Shown here: piece by piece, positions 23,192 through 33,420 of the stretch | Layout of the letters: every line of letters begins with the position of its first letter | How positions within the stretch are numbered: position 1 is the first letter of the stretch | Source: Physcia stellaris | Taxonomy: Eukaryota > Ascomycota > Lecanoromycetes > Caliciales > Physciaceae | Length of the DNA: 64,000 nucleotides | Assembly (NCBI GenBank): GCA_018902385.1 | Contig: JABSSW010000019.1 | Location: 186,001-250,000 of the forward strand | Direction of reading: 5' to 3' | Position numbers and translations under genes: made by a program | Notes under the pieces: model-generated | Told to the model about the DNA's origin: nothing | The model's input: the letters and a program-made list of their open reading frames with translations, nothing else | Database searches by the model: none

Positions 23192-23680
23192 ATGGCCCGA
23201 AAGGCAGAGGACCGCCCTGTAGCCGTCAAGGAGCCCCAACAACCAAAAGCAGCACCTGAACCTCGTAAAAAAGTTGTACATCCCGGACTGGCTATGATAG
23301 CAGCGAACCTAGAACGTGAAATAGACGAGGACATCACGAAGCTCGAACAGCTGTGGTACCCGCTCGAAGCGTCTGGTGCGGACAACGACGGTAGACTAGA
23401 GGCAACCACAAGGATCCTCATCGAGATGGGTGTGAGAACCCGCCAATTTGCCACTTACGTCAAAGATCAGCAGGGATATTGCAAGTCATACGTAAGTCAT
23501 TGGGCTCCCATGGTTTTCCGGGTCGTGTCTGTATCCCAGGGCGTTCCGCCCCTGAAAATATTTCCTTAAAGCTTGTCATTGGAGGGAACAGCATGCTGAC
23601 TCTGAGATCTCTGACAGTGGAGGAGGATGAAGCGAGTCCGACTTATGATCCAGGAGGCGGCAAGAAGCAGGGACATTTGA
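23192..23680 (+). CDS. Small uncharacterised protein, 120 aa
   Basis: Two exons, 23192-23491 and 23618-23680, flank a 126-nt intron with a canonical GTAAGT donor and CTGACAG acceptor in phase 0. The product begins with a Pro/Lys-rich segment (QQPKAAPEPRKKVV) and continues as a mainly helical domain (LEREIDEDITKLEQLW; RLEATTRILIEMGVRTRQF), ending with a basic amphipathic helix encoded by the second exon (WRRMKRVRLMIQEAARSRDI). The frame is open upstream of 23192 but without ATG. I do not recognise the family; the correct splice into a helical ending supports a real gene. Confidence 0.6.
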
Positions 23681-24532
23681 AGGGTGACGGTGGGATTGAG
23701 GGGGTAGCTGGAGTTTGATGGGCCTCAACGGCTGTTGACGGTAGTAGTGTCGGCCCAGTACCATGGAACGCTTTATGCTAGTGGAAGTATGACAATGCTA
23801 GTAGACAGGAACAAAGAATGTTTTGAAGCATGCAATGTTTGTCTCCAGAATGGTATGCCAATATATGGAGTCAGAGTTTTGGAGACAACTGATTTGAACA
23901 AAGGCCCAGGACAACAGCTTCGCTATTGCTGAATTCATTGATTGCAACACGGTTTGGAAGCTTGAACATCCGGGCAAGCCACATGAACCAGAGTTTCAAC
24001 CGTGCAGCGGGACTGCTGGCTTCTCTCAACGGCTCAAACTTAGTTCCTCGTCAATTTTGTTAAAAGGCATTGCCTATCTTTTTCCAAGCGTGATTGTATC
24101 TCCCATGTAGTGACATGAGTGACATGTACCTTTTCTGACCTATTCCTTTTCTGGGGCACACCATCATTTGCAGATATCTGTGAACGACTTGCTACCCATC
24201 CTTGATTGCATGATACCAGTATTACTACTTGCTTTTCACGATCGTTCTCCTTGTCCTGAATAAAAGACTGTCTTGCGTTTTTGGACATTAGGATGTCTGT
24301 GAATACTTAGCTCGATAATTCATCTCAAATTATCACAGGCGATAACTACCTCATTGTCATTACTTCACACTTTATGTGTCAGTCAGTAACGATTCGAGAC
24401 TACCGTACCTGACACCATTCGGTCGAAATCCGCATCTGACAACACCAACTTTGGCCAAAACGCAACTAGAAGTCTTTCGATAGAGCCGAAAAGTCTTGTA
24501 ACAATCCATACAGAGCACCAGGAAAGGAGAAA
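23681..24532. other. Intergenic, no gene recognised
   Basis: No frame with family features. A plus frame at 23735-23932 and a minus frame at 24040-24288 are short and unlike coding sequence of neighbouring genes. Confidence 0.5.
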
Positions 24533-25285
24533 ATGACTCAAGCTAGACAACAGCCACGTCGAGCCGCAAAGCCTCGAAGCACCATGGTAGCGGTATCAAC
24601 TCCTGGCTGGAAGGTGTCCGAATACGGACTAATCATCCCGGATCCCTCATACGTCACAGACTCAGAGATGGACGCAGAGGGATCCCCATGTAGCGAATAT
24701 CTGTATGAAGGTCCTGAGCTCAAGGTGGAAGAAGAAGACAAACCTTGGACACGGAAACAACCTCCGTTACCTGGAGCCCATTTATTTGATTTGCTGGGCT
24801 TTGTAAGGAACGAGTGGCGTCGACCCGATGCTAAAGACGAGGCTCTCAATCATTTTCTTGACATAGGTAGTCCTATGGATCTGATCAACGAGCATCTGAT
24901 AGACTGGTTATTTGTGAGTGGGATCACCAAAGCCTGCAGAAAGCCAGCTGACAGGTTCAAGTCAATCATGCAAGGTTCGAACTGGAGCTCAATTGATGTC
25001 TCAGGCGTTAGCCGTGGGTGCTCATCCGAGCTGGAAGACAAGATTGAGAATCTTCTGCGCAAAGTCCAGGCCGAGCAGGGGCCCATGGATTTCAACATTA
25101 GAAGTGCTGATGATGAAGTGCAAAAGAGGCTTTCTGCCCTCGTAAAGCGCTTGTGTCTGAGACAGGGGAAGGTTAATGAAGCCCTGAAGTACTGGAGGTC
25201 CATGCAAAAGGACCTAGGTTCGGATCCCAAGAACGGTAGTGGTCGGGCTGTCTACGACCATCCAACCAACAATTATGGTAAGTAG
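24533..25285 (+). CDS. Uncharacterised protein, about 250 aa
   Basis: One long frame starts at ATG 24533 after an A-rich Kozak-like context. The product has a basic N-terminus (QARQQPRRAAKPRS), an acidic patch near residue 73 (KVEEEDKPW), a hydrophobic segment LFDLLGFVRNEW, and a helical C-terminal half (SELEDKIENLLRKVQ; DEVQKRLSALVKRL). The end is ambiguous: reading through gives 250 aa and TAG at 25283, but a good intron (GTAAGT at 25278 to TGTAG at 25323) would replace the last lysine and stop with Gly-stop at 25328. The two products differ by one residue. Family and function are unknown. Confidence 0.6.
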   Translation: MTQARQQPRRAAKPRSTMVAVSTPGWKVSEYGLIIPDPSYVTDSEMDAEGSPCSEYLYEGPELKVEEEDKPWTRKQPPLPGAHLFDLLGFVRNEWRRPDAKDEALNHFLDIGSPMDLINEHLIDWLFVSGITKACRKPADRFKSIMQGSNWSSIDVSGVSRGCSSELEDKIENLLRKVQAEQGPMDFNIRSADDEVQKRLSALVKRLCLRQGKVNEALKYWRSMQKDLGSDPKNGSGRAVYDHPTNNYGK

Positions 25286-25619
25286 TTTTGTACGGGTAGA
25301 TTTTTCAATTGTCCTTTCTGTAGGATGAGGAATACCTCAGGGCTACCCTTACTGGCGAGAATTTGTCAAATGGCTGTCATATATCGAAAAGGCAATGCTG
25401 ACTGCGAGATCTGAATAGAGAAGAGAGAGGCAAGATCCGTTAGCCCGGAGGGTCCAGAACTTCCAAGCATCGGCGAGAAGCCTGGTCCGGTTCGTCGAGA
25501 TCCGCTTGGTACGAAAGCTAATCCGATCGACCTCACAATGTAAAAGGGGAGGACGTCTCCTCACTGGAGAAGCCTACTTTCTTCGTACTCTTCGGCTGAG
25601 GCACTTCTCCAAGCACATT

Positions 25620-26515
25620 GAATTCCAGGCTTAACACTCCTTGATGAACTCTCCACATCGGGAACAAGTCCATGCCTCGCCTTCTCCTGCCTCCAGTCTC
25701 TTCGCTATACACACGAAGCAATAGATACAGCCGGACGGCATGATCTCATATGGATTTGTGATCTCCGTCTGGGCCGAGCCAGTGACGCAGCTATAACCTC
25801 ATTCTCCATACTTTGAAGTTGCATTTTGGTCTTCGTAGCATAAAGCGCATGTGCGTTGTGGCAAGAATGTGAGTTCTCCCTTTGGCTCTTCTTCTTCGGC
25901 ATCACTGCCGGATTTCACTCATCCTTTTGCGCGGCGACATGCGCGGGACATCGAGCGTCGCCAGCGGAAGATGCCAATCAAGGGAAGGAGGTTGAGGATG
26001 AGATGGTCTGTGCTTGGCTGCGGTTCATGAGTCTCGTTAATGAGTCGAGCTTGGTAGCGGGAAAGCGGAGGAGTGGATGGAATAATCTCCCTCCTGCTCA
26101 ACAAGCCAATCTTCCGACCTGCCCCAGGCATGTCTTTCTTAACGGTGATCAGCCCGTATATCCCTTTCTGCCATCTGGTTGGCCCTTTCGGCACGGGGCC
26201 CAAATGCCTAGCATCCATATACTTCAGATTTTGTAACGTATTGCCTTCTAGCTCGCATCGTGATCCCCAAACTTACATTCCACAACACGACCCTGAGCCC
26301 AAGCAATGTCTCTGCTCGCCATTCATCCCTCAGTATGACCCGGAGTACTTCAGTCCATTCCCTATAGGCCCCTCGAGAAATTCCAGCAGCTCTTCGTCGA
26401 GAAGCTCTGCATCGGTTTGTCCGACCCAAAGACAAGGGCACATGCCTTCGCGACTACAGATCAGCGACAACCTGAAGATGTTTTTCTAGTCGGGAAGGAG
26501 GAGAGGGAGGGGACG
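25620..26515 (-). pseudogene. pex2: Relic of peroxin-2 (PEX2) gene
   Basis: Pieces in PEX2 order lie on the minus strand in shifting frames. From the 5' end: LEKNIF-like KNIFRLSLICSREG (about 26500-26455), DAELLDEELLEFLEGPIG (about 26410-26355), EWRAETLLGLRVVLW (about 26310), LKYMDARHLGPVPKGPTRWQ (about 26225-26165), EDWLVEQEGDYS in another frame, LLPLIGIFRWRR (about 25975), RTCALCYEDQN (about 25855), then the RING half GCIYCFVC...WTCSRCGEFIKEC (about 25740-25630). PEX2 is a RING-type ubiquitin ligase of the peroxisomal membrane needed for PEX5 recycling. Here there are at least three frame changes, an in-frame TGA between the two RING halves near 25795, and about 60 residues missing in the membrane region, so it cannot encode a working protein. 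A functional copy is expected elsewhere in the genome. Confidence 0.75.
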
Positions 26516-26766
26516 TGAGTATAAGCTTCGCGTTGGGCATGTGAACATGACATGAGTTGAATATACATAATTTTTTCGTCTTGTCCCAGTCGGGCAATCG
26601 TAAGTCTGTAAAGGTATCTGTTCGGAAATCGCATCACTTCGTACAAGGCCATTAAAGACGCTCAACACGTGGCTTTCAGAGACTCCCTTCCGATTTCTCG
26701 TCTAAATTGATACTGGCCACTATGCTAGCGCTGAGCAAGCCAGGTTGCAAAAAACCCTCCAAGCGG

Positions 26767-27657
26767 TCAGAGTCCTGCACAGTCCTCTCTCAATCCTCCC
26801 TCAGTCTTCGGCGCGGTCTGCATGTTGTTGATACTTTTGGCAAGGTCTTCACAGGACATCAGGAACCCCCAACCCAGTTCGCTATTGAATTCGATGCACT
26901 GCTGTGCGAACTGCGGGCTCGTTGTCGCACATCCGTCACTTAGTAATATACAGTCCCAGCCCTTTGCTAGAGCGTCTTGGAGGCTCCCCCCAACGCACTG
27001 ATCAGTATTCACCCCAGCGAAAAGTAAGGTCCTGATTCCACGGGCGGTCAAGGCCTCTTCGATCGCTGTTCCTCCCCAGAAACCCGAGAGACGATTCTTG
27101 TCGACGTGAATATCGTTAGGTTGATGTGTTGCAGCTAACGGCGGAAAGGATTCGGAGTTCCACTGGTCTTTCATCAATACCCGGCCACCTTCGACTATGG
27201 AACCATCGTCTAGCCTGACTGATCCTACATCCGAGCCAAGTCCTTCGATGTTCCTGTGGCCATTGAAGTTGTTGTCGACCGCGAATCCTCTGACTATTGT
27301 CGGCGGCATTTCCTCGATGTCTTGCTCGCTTAAACCCCAGTTCAGCCAGACGACGGGAATACCAACCTTCCTGCAAGCCGGAATCGCGTAATGTAACAGT
27401 TTGTCTACCGCTTTCATGCCCATAGAGTCAGGAGGGCGACCGATTGCGGGCGACAAGAAATAATTCTGGAGATCCACAACCACAAGCGCAGTCTTTGCGG
27501 GATCAATGGCAACACAAGCGTTAGTTGCCTCCAGCGGTATCCGCGGATAGATTGCGGGAGACTTGGGCGTAGGAGGGTGAGTGAGATCGTATCCTGTAGC
27601 CTTGGAGTAAAGCCAGAAATTTTTCCCTCCACCGAAGACTTCTTGTTGCTCGGCCAT
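26767..27657 (-). CDS. Isochorismatase-like cysteine hydrolase, 296 aa
   Basis: An intronless minus-strand gene starts at ATG 27657. The fold of the isochorismatase/nicotinamidase superfamily is clear: the catalytic Asp in ALVVVDLQNYF (about residue 62), the Lys in HVDKNRLSGFWGG (about residue 187), and the nucleophilic Cys in LLFAGVNTDQCVGGSLQDA (about residue 222). The triad D-K-C is complete. Members hydrolyse amide or vinyl ether bonds; the long N-terminal lead and the DxxxxW-type insert resemble fungal enzymes of unknown substrate rather than true isochorismatases. No signal peptide is seen, so it is probably cytosolic. A Kozak-like CAATGG surrounds the start. Function beyond hydrolase is uncertain. 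Confidence 0.9.
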   Translation of the reverse strand: MAEQQEVFGGGKNFWLYSKATGYDLTHPPTPKSPAIYPRIPLEATNACVAIDPAKTALVVVDLQNYFLSPAIGRPPDSMGMKAVDKLLHYAIPACRKVGIPVVWLNWGLSEQDIEEMPPTIVRGFAVDNNFNGHRNIEGLGSDVGSVRLDDGSIVEGGRVLMKDQWNSESFPPLAATHQPNDIHVDKNRLSGFWGGTAIEEALTARGIRTLLFAGVNTDQCVGGSLQDALAKGWDCILLSDGCATTSPQFAQQCIEFNSELGWGFLMSCEDLAKSINNMQTAPKTEGGLREDCAGL

Positions 27658-28886
27658 TGAAAGATGGTAGAACGCAATAACCCGGGATGAGCTCGCCTCG
27701 TAACTTAAGCTAGCAGTGCAGTCTTGTCAAAGAGGTTTGGTTATTGCTAGCAGGAATCGATTCTGAACGGAGTCTTGGAGTTCCTGGAGAATCGAATTTG
27801 CTGATTGGTGATATCCCGCAGTGGTTTGTGTGACAAGACTGTTACTTGGTGGCTCAATCACACGATTTGTGATTGGCATCAGGGTATGATGCTGTATCAA
27901 CCAATCGCCAGCAAATCCACACAGAAGCTCAGCTATTTCCGGCATCAGAAGAATCAGCTTAGCTTCTTCAATGTTCTTCAATTTTTATTTCGCTAACTTT
28001 TCTCTATCTGTTAGAATCCGTTCTCTGCGATCTAGCTCGAGAATGAGGTAAATAAGTACTGGCGCAAAATAATGACCAATGCTGTCATGAAATTCCAGAA
28101 CGCTCTGGTACGATCTGGGCCAGGAAAAATGATATCGATAATAAGCCGAAGCACAGATAAGCCTTGCAGGATGCTCTTGAGCATCCCCAAGACTGCGGAC
28201 TCATCAAGCAATTGGGCCGGGAATTTAGCCTTCAGAGCCTCGACGAGGTTTCAATCATAGGTAATTATGGCAATGCTGGCGATGAGAAGACTTCTCATCG
28301 GGAGAGGATAGAATTTGCCCTTTTTGCGAGGGTGTGCCAAAATCGACCTGGAATTCTGTCTGCGTCGGATCAAGTCTCTCAAGAAATCGAGACTCCAAGG
28401 ACATTGGGTGCTGGAGCGACCATGTTGGCCAATTATTGACCCAATTAAAGACGAAAATCACAAAGACATTCATCGCTTGGAAGCATAGACCAATGAATTG
28501 TGGTAGAGGAAGAAGCGTCGTCCCGTCTCGAGAATTAGAATACTCAGGCAGGTTTCACGTGAGGGCCCAAAATAGCCCGCAATGCCCCACCAAAATCTCT
28601 CCAGAAGACTGCCTTATTTTATTGCGTTAATTGCAATAACTTCACAACGCGATCATCTATACGTCTATGAATTGGTTGTTATGCTTATTGCATTATACAA
28701 ATTATGTCAGCGTCAAAATTTAATCAAAATTACATGAAAATATTCACGAAACCACTTCGAATAATGTACGTTCAAATTGAAGTAGAGATGGCTACCAGTA
28801 TGCGCACCCCCCATTTCGGTACGCGCACCCTGAAAATTGTTACGGATAACAAGGCAAACGCCTGCAAAATGCAACAGCGCTTTATC
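27658..28886. other. Intergenic, no gene recognised
   Basis: Mostly short overlapping frames. From about 28640 the sequence becomes more AT-rich and repeat-like. CACCACCACC-type triplet runs lie near 28925-28955. Nothing here is supported as a gene. Confidence 0.5.
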
Positions 28887-28901
28887 TTAGGGTTAGGGTT
28901 A
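28887..28901 (+). repeat. Interstitial telomere-like repeat (TTAGGG)2TTA
   Basis: TTAGGGTTAGGGTTA is two and a half copies of the usual fungal telomere repeat. So short a run can arise by chance or by break repair, and it does not mark a chromosome end here. Confidence 0.6.
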
Positions 28902-29111
28902 TCAAACATCACCACTTTCGCCACCACCACCGCCCTGTCACCACCATCACCGCTCTGTTGTACGAAACACCACATTATGGACAATTCACGATTATACGTT
29001 GAGGCGTTGATGATTTTGCGTTCGAATATACACATAATTACGTTCAAATCGCAAAAATCGAGCGTTTCGTTGCAGTACGATTCAATTGACTCTTGATGAA
29101 ATCAACACTCT

Positions 29112-29168
29112 CCATACCATACCATACCATGGCATGGCATGGCATGCTATGGTGGCATAGCATGCCAT
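29112..29168. repeat. Pentanucleotide runs and perfect 13-bp hairpin
   Basis: Three CATAC-type and three CATGG-type pentamers run from 29112 to about 29140 and lead into a perfect inverted repeat: ATGGCATGCTATG at 29139-29151 pairs with CATAGCATGCCAT at 29156-29168 around a 4-base loop GTGG. Confidence 0.8.
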
Positions 29169-29302
29169 ACAATAGAATATGCATATACTGTATACCTTCT
29201 ACAAGAATTCTTTTTAGCGCTCCCCCTTTTAGCGTCGTTTTTAGCTCGTCGCATGTCGCATGTCGCATATCGTTGATTGCAGTACTGCTACGCAGTACGA
29301 AG

Positions 29303-29815
29303 CTTGCAACTCAACGGGACAGCGTACTACGAGACTTGCAATTCAACGGAACAGCGTGTTACGAGGTCAACTACGAAGCTTGCAATTCAACGGAACAGCG
29401 TATATACTACGAGGCTTGCAATTCAACGGGACAGCGTATATACTACGAGGCTTGCAATTCAACGGGACAGCGTATATACTACGAGGTTTGCAATTCAACG
29501 GGACAGCGTGTTACGAGGTCAACTACGAGACTTGCAATTCAACGGGACAGCGTATATACTACGAGGCTTGCAATTCAACGGGATAGCGTATATACTACGA
29601 GGCTTGCAATTCAACGGGACAGCGTGTTACGAGGTCAATTACGAAACTTGCAATTCAACGGGACAGCGTATATACTACGAGGCTTGCAATTCAACGGAAC
29701 AGCGTATATACTACGAGGCTTGCAATTCAACGGGACAGCGTGTTACGAGGTCAACTACGAGGCTTGCAATTCAACGGGACAGCGTGTTACGAGATCAACG
29801 TGACAGCGTTATCAA
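29303..29815. repeat. 36/44-bp minisatellite with higher-order pattern, 13 units
   Basis: The core CTTGCAATTCAACGGGACAG starts at 29303, 29335, 29379, 29415, 29451, 29487, 29531, 29567, 29603, 29647, 29683, 29719 and 29763. Spacings are 32, 44, 36, 36, 36, 44, 36, 36, 44, 36, 36 and 44 bp, so a 36-36-44 pattern (116 bp) recurs. Units of 36 bp continue CGTATATACTACGAGG, and units of 44 bp continue CGTGTTACGAGGTCAACTAC. The unit lacks stop codons in all plus frames, which explains the long overlapping frames here. Confidence 0.9.
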
Positions 29816-29998
29816 ATTTTGAGCAATCTCTGATTCAGCTGCTCAATTTGTATGGTAAATTGTATGATACTCAGGCAGTTGATTTGGAGACTCTTTCAAG
29901 ATTTTCGTCGTATCTCAGAATTAGGCTGAATACGGGATAGACTGTTTCGGAATAAGGTTTATCCGCAGGCCGTGCTCCTCACGCTAGAAAATCATTCT

Positions 29999-32563
29999 TG
30001 TACTGGGTTAACCTCCACATATGGCTAGAGTCAGGATATCTTGACCAGAAGGAACTAGCACTTCCGCAGAGCCTTGGCACGAGCCCATATGCTGCCTCCC
30101 AGATAGTAACAATTCAACTATTCTATCCATCACATCATTAATCCGTACGTTTATCGTAACAAATGGTAGCATCATCGAGCAACGACTGACAGCTTATATC
30201 GCCGTTTTATTAGCATGAGCAGCATTCAACTGCAGTGCAGTATCTAGCCACTGTGGAGCATCCAGTCCGCAGACGATAATTGCACCAATTGCTCTGCAAT
30301 AACCAGTCATCGCCTGACGATAACGGCCCCAATTGCTCTGCAATATCCAGTTGCTCTGGAACACCAGCATTCATTGCATTGGTCTATTGACACCAGCATA
30401 CCTCCCTACGAGTCCTCCGCGCCCTCAAACACCATGTCACCAATATCGACATACAAAATCATCTCCTTGACGAAGCATTGGCCGTATGAGCATCCTACGG
30501 TAGCGCAAATGAAAGATGCGAACTTGTACATGGCAGAAGATCTACAAGAACAAGGCATTCGAGTCGTTGGATGTCAACGATGTCAATTCCTTGTACCAGT
30601 TAACGAGTGGCGGTTCTCAAATCCAATTGAAGAACACTTCAATGCATGCCCAGACTGCCCTCACATGATAGCGTACATGGCAAAGCGTGAGCAGGAAAAC
30701 CACATGGAGCGTGAGCACGAAAGAAGACAGAAGGAGCAAGCTGTCCTGGCAAGATACCTACAACTCATCCACACACTTAATTCAGAACATCTTTAGTCTA
30801 TCGTAACAGACGGTAGCATCATAAAAGGAACGCGCAGAAGTCGAAGCAGCCCGCATAGCGAAAAAACAATCAGAGTTGAAGCGACAACGAATTGCTCTCG
30901 CAGCCAATACACCAGAAAATCGAGCGAAAACTTTTGAGAAGAATGCATGGCCGGTCAAACACCCATCGCTTCAATAACTCATTGATGAAGGCTTCTACTT
31001 CAAGCCCGATAGTGAAGATCAGGATAAAGACGTTACTCCCTGTTACATCCGTGGAGTCAAGATACCAATGGGGCAATGACGATGCTTACGCAGCACACGT
31101 TAAATTGTCACCTGACTGTCTATGGTTGAAGAACCATCATGACGAGCTCATGGCCATGAGGAAGCATGCATGCAGACGTTGCTCTGCGAAGTTTTCGAAC
31201 AATACAAAGCTTCACCAGCATATTCAGGATCACCACCAGAAGAAGCCCGAAAAGCCTGCAAGCGAGATCACAATACCTTCACCAAACGAGCTCGCAAAAG
31301 CTACACCAGACGAGCCTGCAGAAACCCCACCAAACGAGACCGCAATGTCTACAACCCCTGTGACACCTCCACCACCGAGTGAGCCAGCTTTGATGCCCAC
31401 ATCACCTACCAGCCTGCCAGAAGTGAACTCGAAACTTCCACTTTCATTGACTCCACCTGCTACACCAATGGCCTCGAAGGCGTCAACTTCTAACACAAAG
31501 AAAGCCAATATTCTGGGTCGACATACCCTCACACCCAATCGTTGCACCAAAGCCCTCGCGTCTCCCGTTCCTACACCAAAGCGAGTACTAAGTATCCTGG
31601 AGACCGCACCAGTTACCTGCCCGCCTACCTCGGACCAAAAGTCAATATAAAAACACCAACACCAGAAGCCCTACGTTACCATCGAAGACTTGTTCGAGAT
31701 GTTCGATGGGAAGCCCAAGAGAACGGACCTCCAACACACCAAGCATCACACCAAGAACGATGCGCATTCTCGAAATATCTCCTCCCTTGAGCAGACCAGC
31801 ATTACGTCTCACTTCAGACCTACAGCCAATCAAAACAAGCCAGTTATTAAGGACTTCAAAACTCAAATTCGAAGAGTCTTCCACAGCATACGCCCGTAAA
31901 ATGGAACCGCGTCAGATCCTTACCTCCTCGCAAGTGGTCCGAGAAATCGGCCAATTTATCATACAAAACATCGACTTTCTCCCGCCTACCCACTTCAGAG
32001 CTATCCAGCGTTTCGCCATACAAATCGCTCGGTATCTCTCGCTGCAATTCCTCGATTTGCTCACCTCTTTCACCTGCCTTCAATGCCTTCTCCATTTCCT
32101 TTCGAACGTGCCGCATCTGCAGCGGTACTTTTGGATCGAACAATGGTCTGCATCGCCATCCACGAGTCATTCATTTTGGCCAAGCACCTCGCCGAGGTCA
32201 TGGGAACCTTCGCAAGAACGATCGCGAGCACCGTCGCAATATCGACATCGAATGACGGAGAATTGGGCTGTTTCCTTACTTCTGTCGCTGTATTATGAAC
32301 AGACTTCTCCAGCAATGGACGCATGCATGTACTTTCAGGCAGCATGCATAGACTGCGAGGGCGTCGTCTTTTTCTTGTTTGTGAGCACTCGTTACGGATA
32401 ACCTTCACATACCTTAGGGCTGGAGTTAGAATATCTTGATCAGAAGGGACTAGCGCTTTCGTAGAGCCTCGACACGAGCCCATATCCTGCACTCTGTCTC
32501 CTAAATAGTAACAATTCAACTGTTGTGTTCACCATATTATTACTCCATACGTTTTCTCGTAAC
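29999..32563 (+). mobile_element. Old, broken LTR-bounded element with BIR-like and C2H2 segments
   Basis: Diverged direct repeats of about 163 bp (29999-30161) and 175 bp (32389-32563) share blocks such as ATATCTTGA-CAGAAGG-ACTAGC, CACGAGCCCATAT and AGTAACAATTCAACT and both end near CGTAAC. No clear target duplication remains. Between them, on the plus strand, are coding-like parts in this order: a BIR-like segment (about 30425-30700; CQRC...EWRF...EHFNACPDC), a second BIR-like segment (about 30960-31140; GFYFKP, then WGND..YAAHVKLSPDC), a C2H2 finger (about 31165-31240; CRRC...LHQHIQDHH), a Pro/Thr-rich linker, and a conserved tail (about 31680-31890; DLFEMF, ITSHF). The frames are interrupted several times. 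No gag-pol is recognisable. About 75 percent LTR identity by eye implies an old copy or heavy RIP. It is related to the element at 2646-5929. Confidence 0.65.
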
Positions 32564-32731
32564 TAGTTTATACTTTTGGATGTTCGCAGGGAAAACCAAA
32601 AAATTTCGATGCCAAGGATTTCCAAGAATTGTGCACCTCGGTAAAGTGCCAAGACATACCCTCGATCTCAGCCCTACGAGAGTATCGTTCTCCCTTTGTA
32701 CAGAAATGATCCTACGCCCAATGGAACAATC

Positions 32732-33420
32732 ATGAAAGCCCGCCTCTTCGCTCACCGCCATGTCTTCTCCTCTACCACCTACCAAGTCCCGAGGCGCTCG
32801 TTCGCATCTACTGTCCCTCGCGCCGTAAAGAATCGCGTCTACACTTCGTAGGTACTCCTCCCTTTCAATTCTCCCTCCATACCACATCCTACTCTCACAC
32901 TTACTTGCTCACACGATTCAACGCAGTGTCCGCTCCCATGACGAGTTCGACTCTCTACTCCTCCTCTCCGCATCAGCTCGCACCCCTTTACTGACCTTCT
33001 GGACCGCGTCATGGTGCCCATCATGTCGAGTCGTCAAACCCATCGTCAAAGAAGCAGTCGAAAATGGCGTGGGTGAAGAGCAAGGCGGTGTTGGTTTTGT
33101 GGAGGTGGAGTTCGATGCGCCGGGGATGGGTGATTTGGGAATGAGATATTTTGTGGGTGGCATCTACACATCGAATGGTGGGCGCCCAGAACGTGCGGAT
33201 GTCAGGCTAATGACAGCTGCAGATCAATTCTATGCCATCGTTGTTGAGTTTCAGTAGGCAAGAGGCGCAGCTGAAGACGATGATAACAAGCGTGGACGAG
33301 ATGAAGGATAAAGAGTTCTTGAGAATGTGGATAGAGGATGAAGCACGGAGAGGGGGAGCGGGAGGAGCAGGTGGTGGAAGTGGGCTTTTCGGGGGCCTTT
33401 TCGGTGTGGGAAAGCAATGA
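32732..33420 (+). CDS. Thioredoxin-family protein, probably mitochondrial, 179 aa
   Basis: Three exons, 32732-32847, 32927-33152 and 33223-33420, with introns of 79 and 70 nt. The active site WCPSC (Cys69 and Cys72) follows LLTFWTASW, and the substrate-binding loop INSMPSLLSF has the conserved cis-proline; the second splice is what restores this motif. The N-terminus is rich in Arg, Ser and Ala and lacks acids (MKARLFAHRHVFSSTTYQVP; RRSFASTVPR), as in mitochondrial presequences. The C-terminus is an added Gly-rich tail (GGAGGAGGGSGLFGGLFG). Thioredoxins reduce disulfides on client proteins; the odd CPSC dipeptide (CGPC is usual) marks an atypical member whose partner is unknown. The gene starts only 168 bp after the LTR-bounded element. 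Confidence 0.88.

Noticed and set aside
25856-26489. Plus-strand frames over 25856-26489
   Set aside because: They are antisense to the PEX2 relic and show no family features.
29303-29815. CRISPR-like array
   Set aside because: Spacers are part of the repeat and not unique, the host is a fungus, and no cas genes are present.
29093-29822. Three long overlapping plus-strand frames (up to 236 codons)
   Set aside because: They are produced by a stop-free minisatellite unit and stay open in all three frames at once; unit lengths of 44 bp break any single repeat protein.
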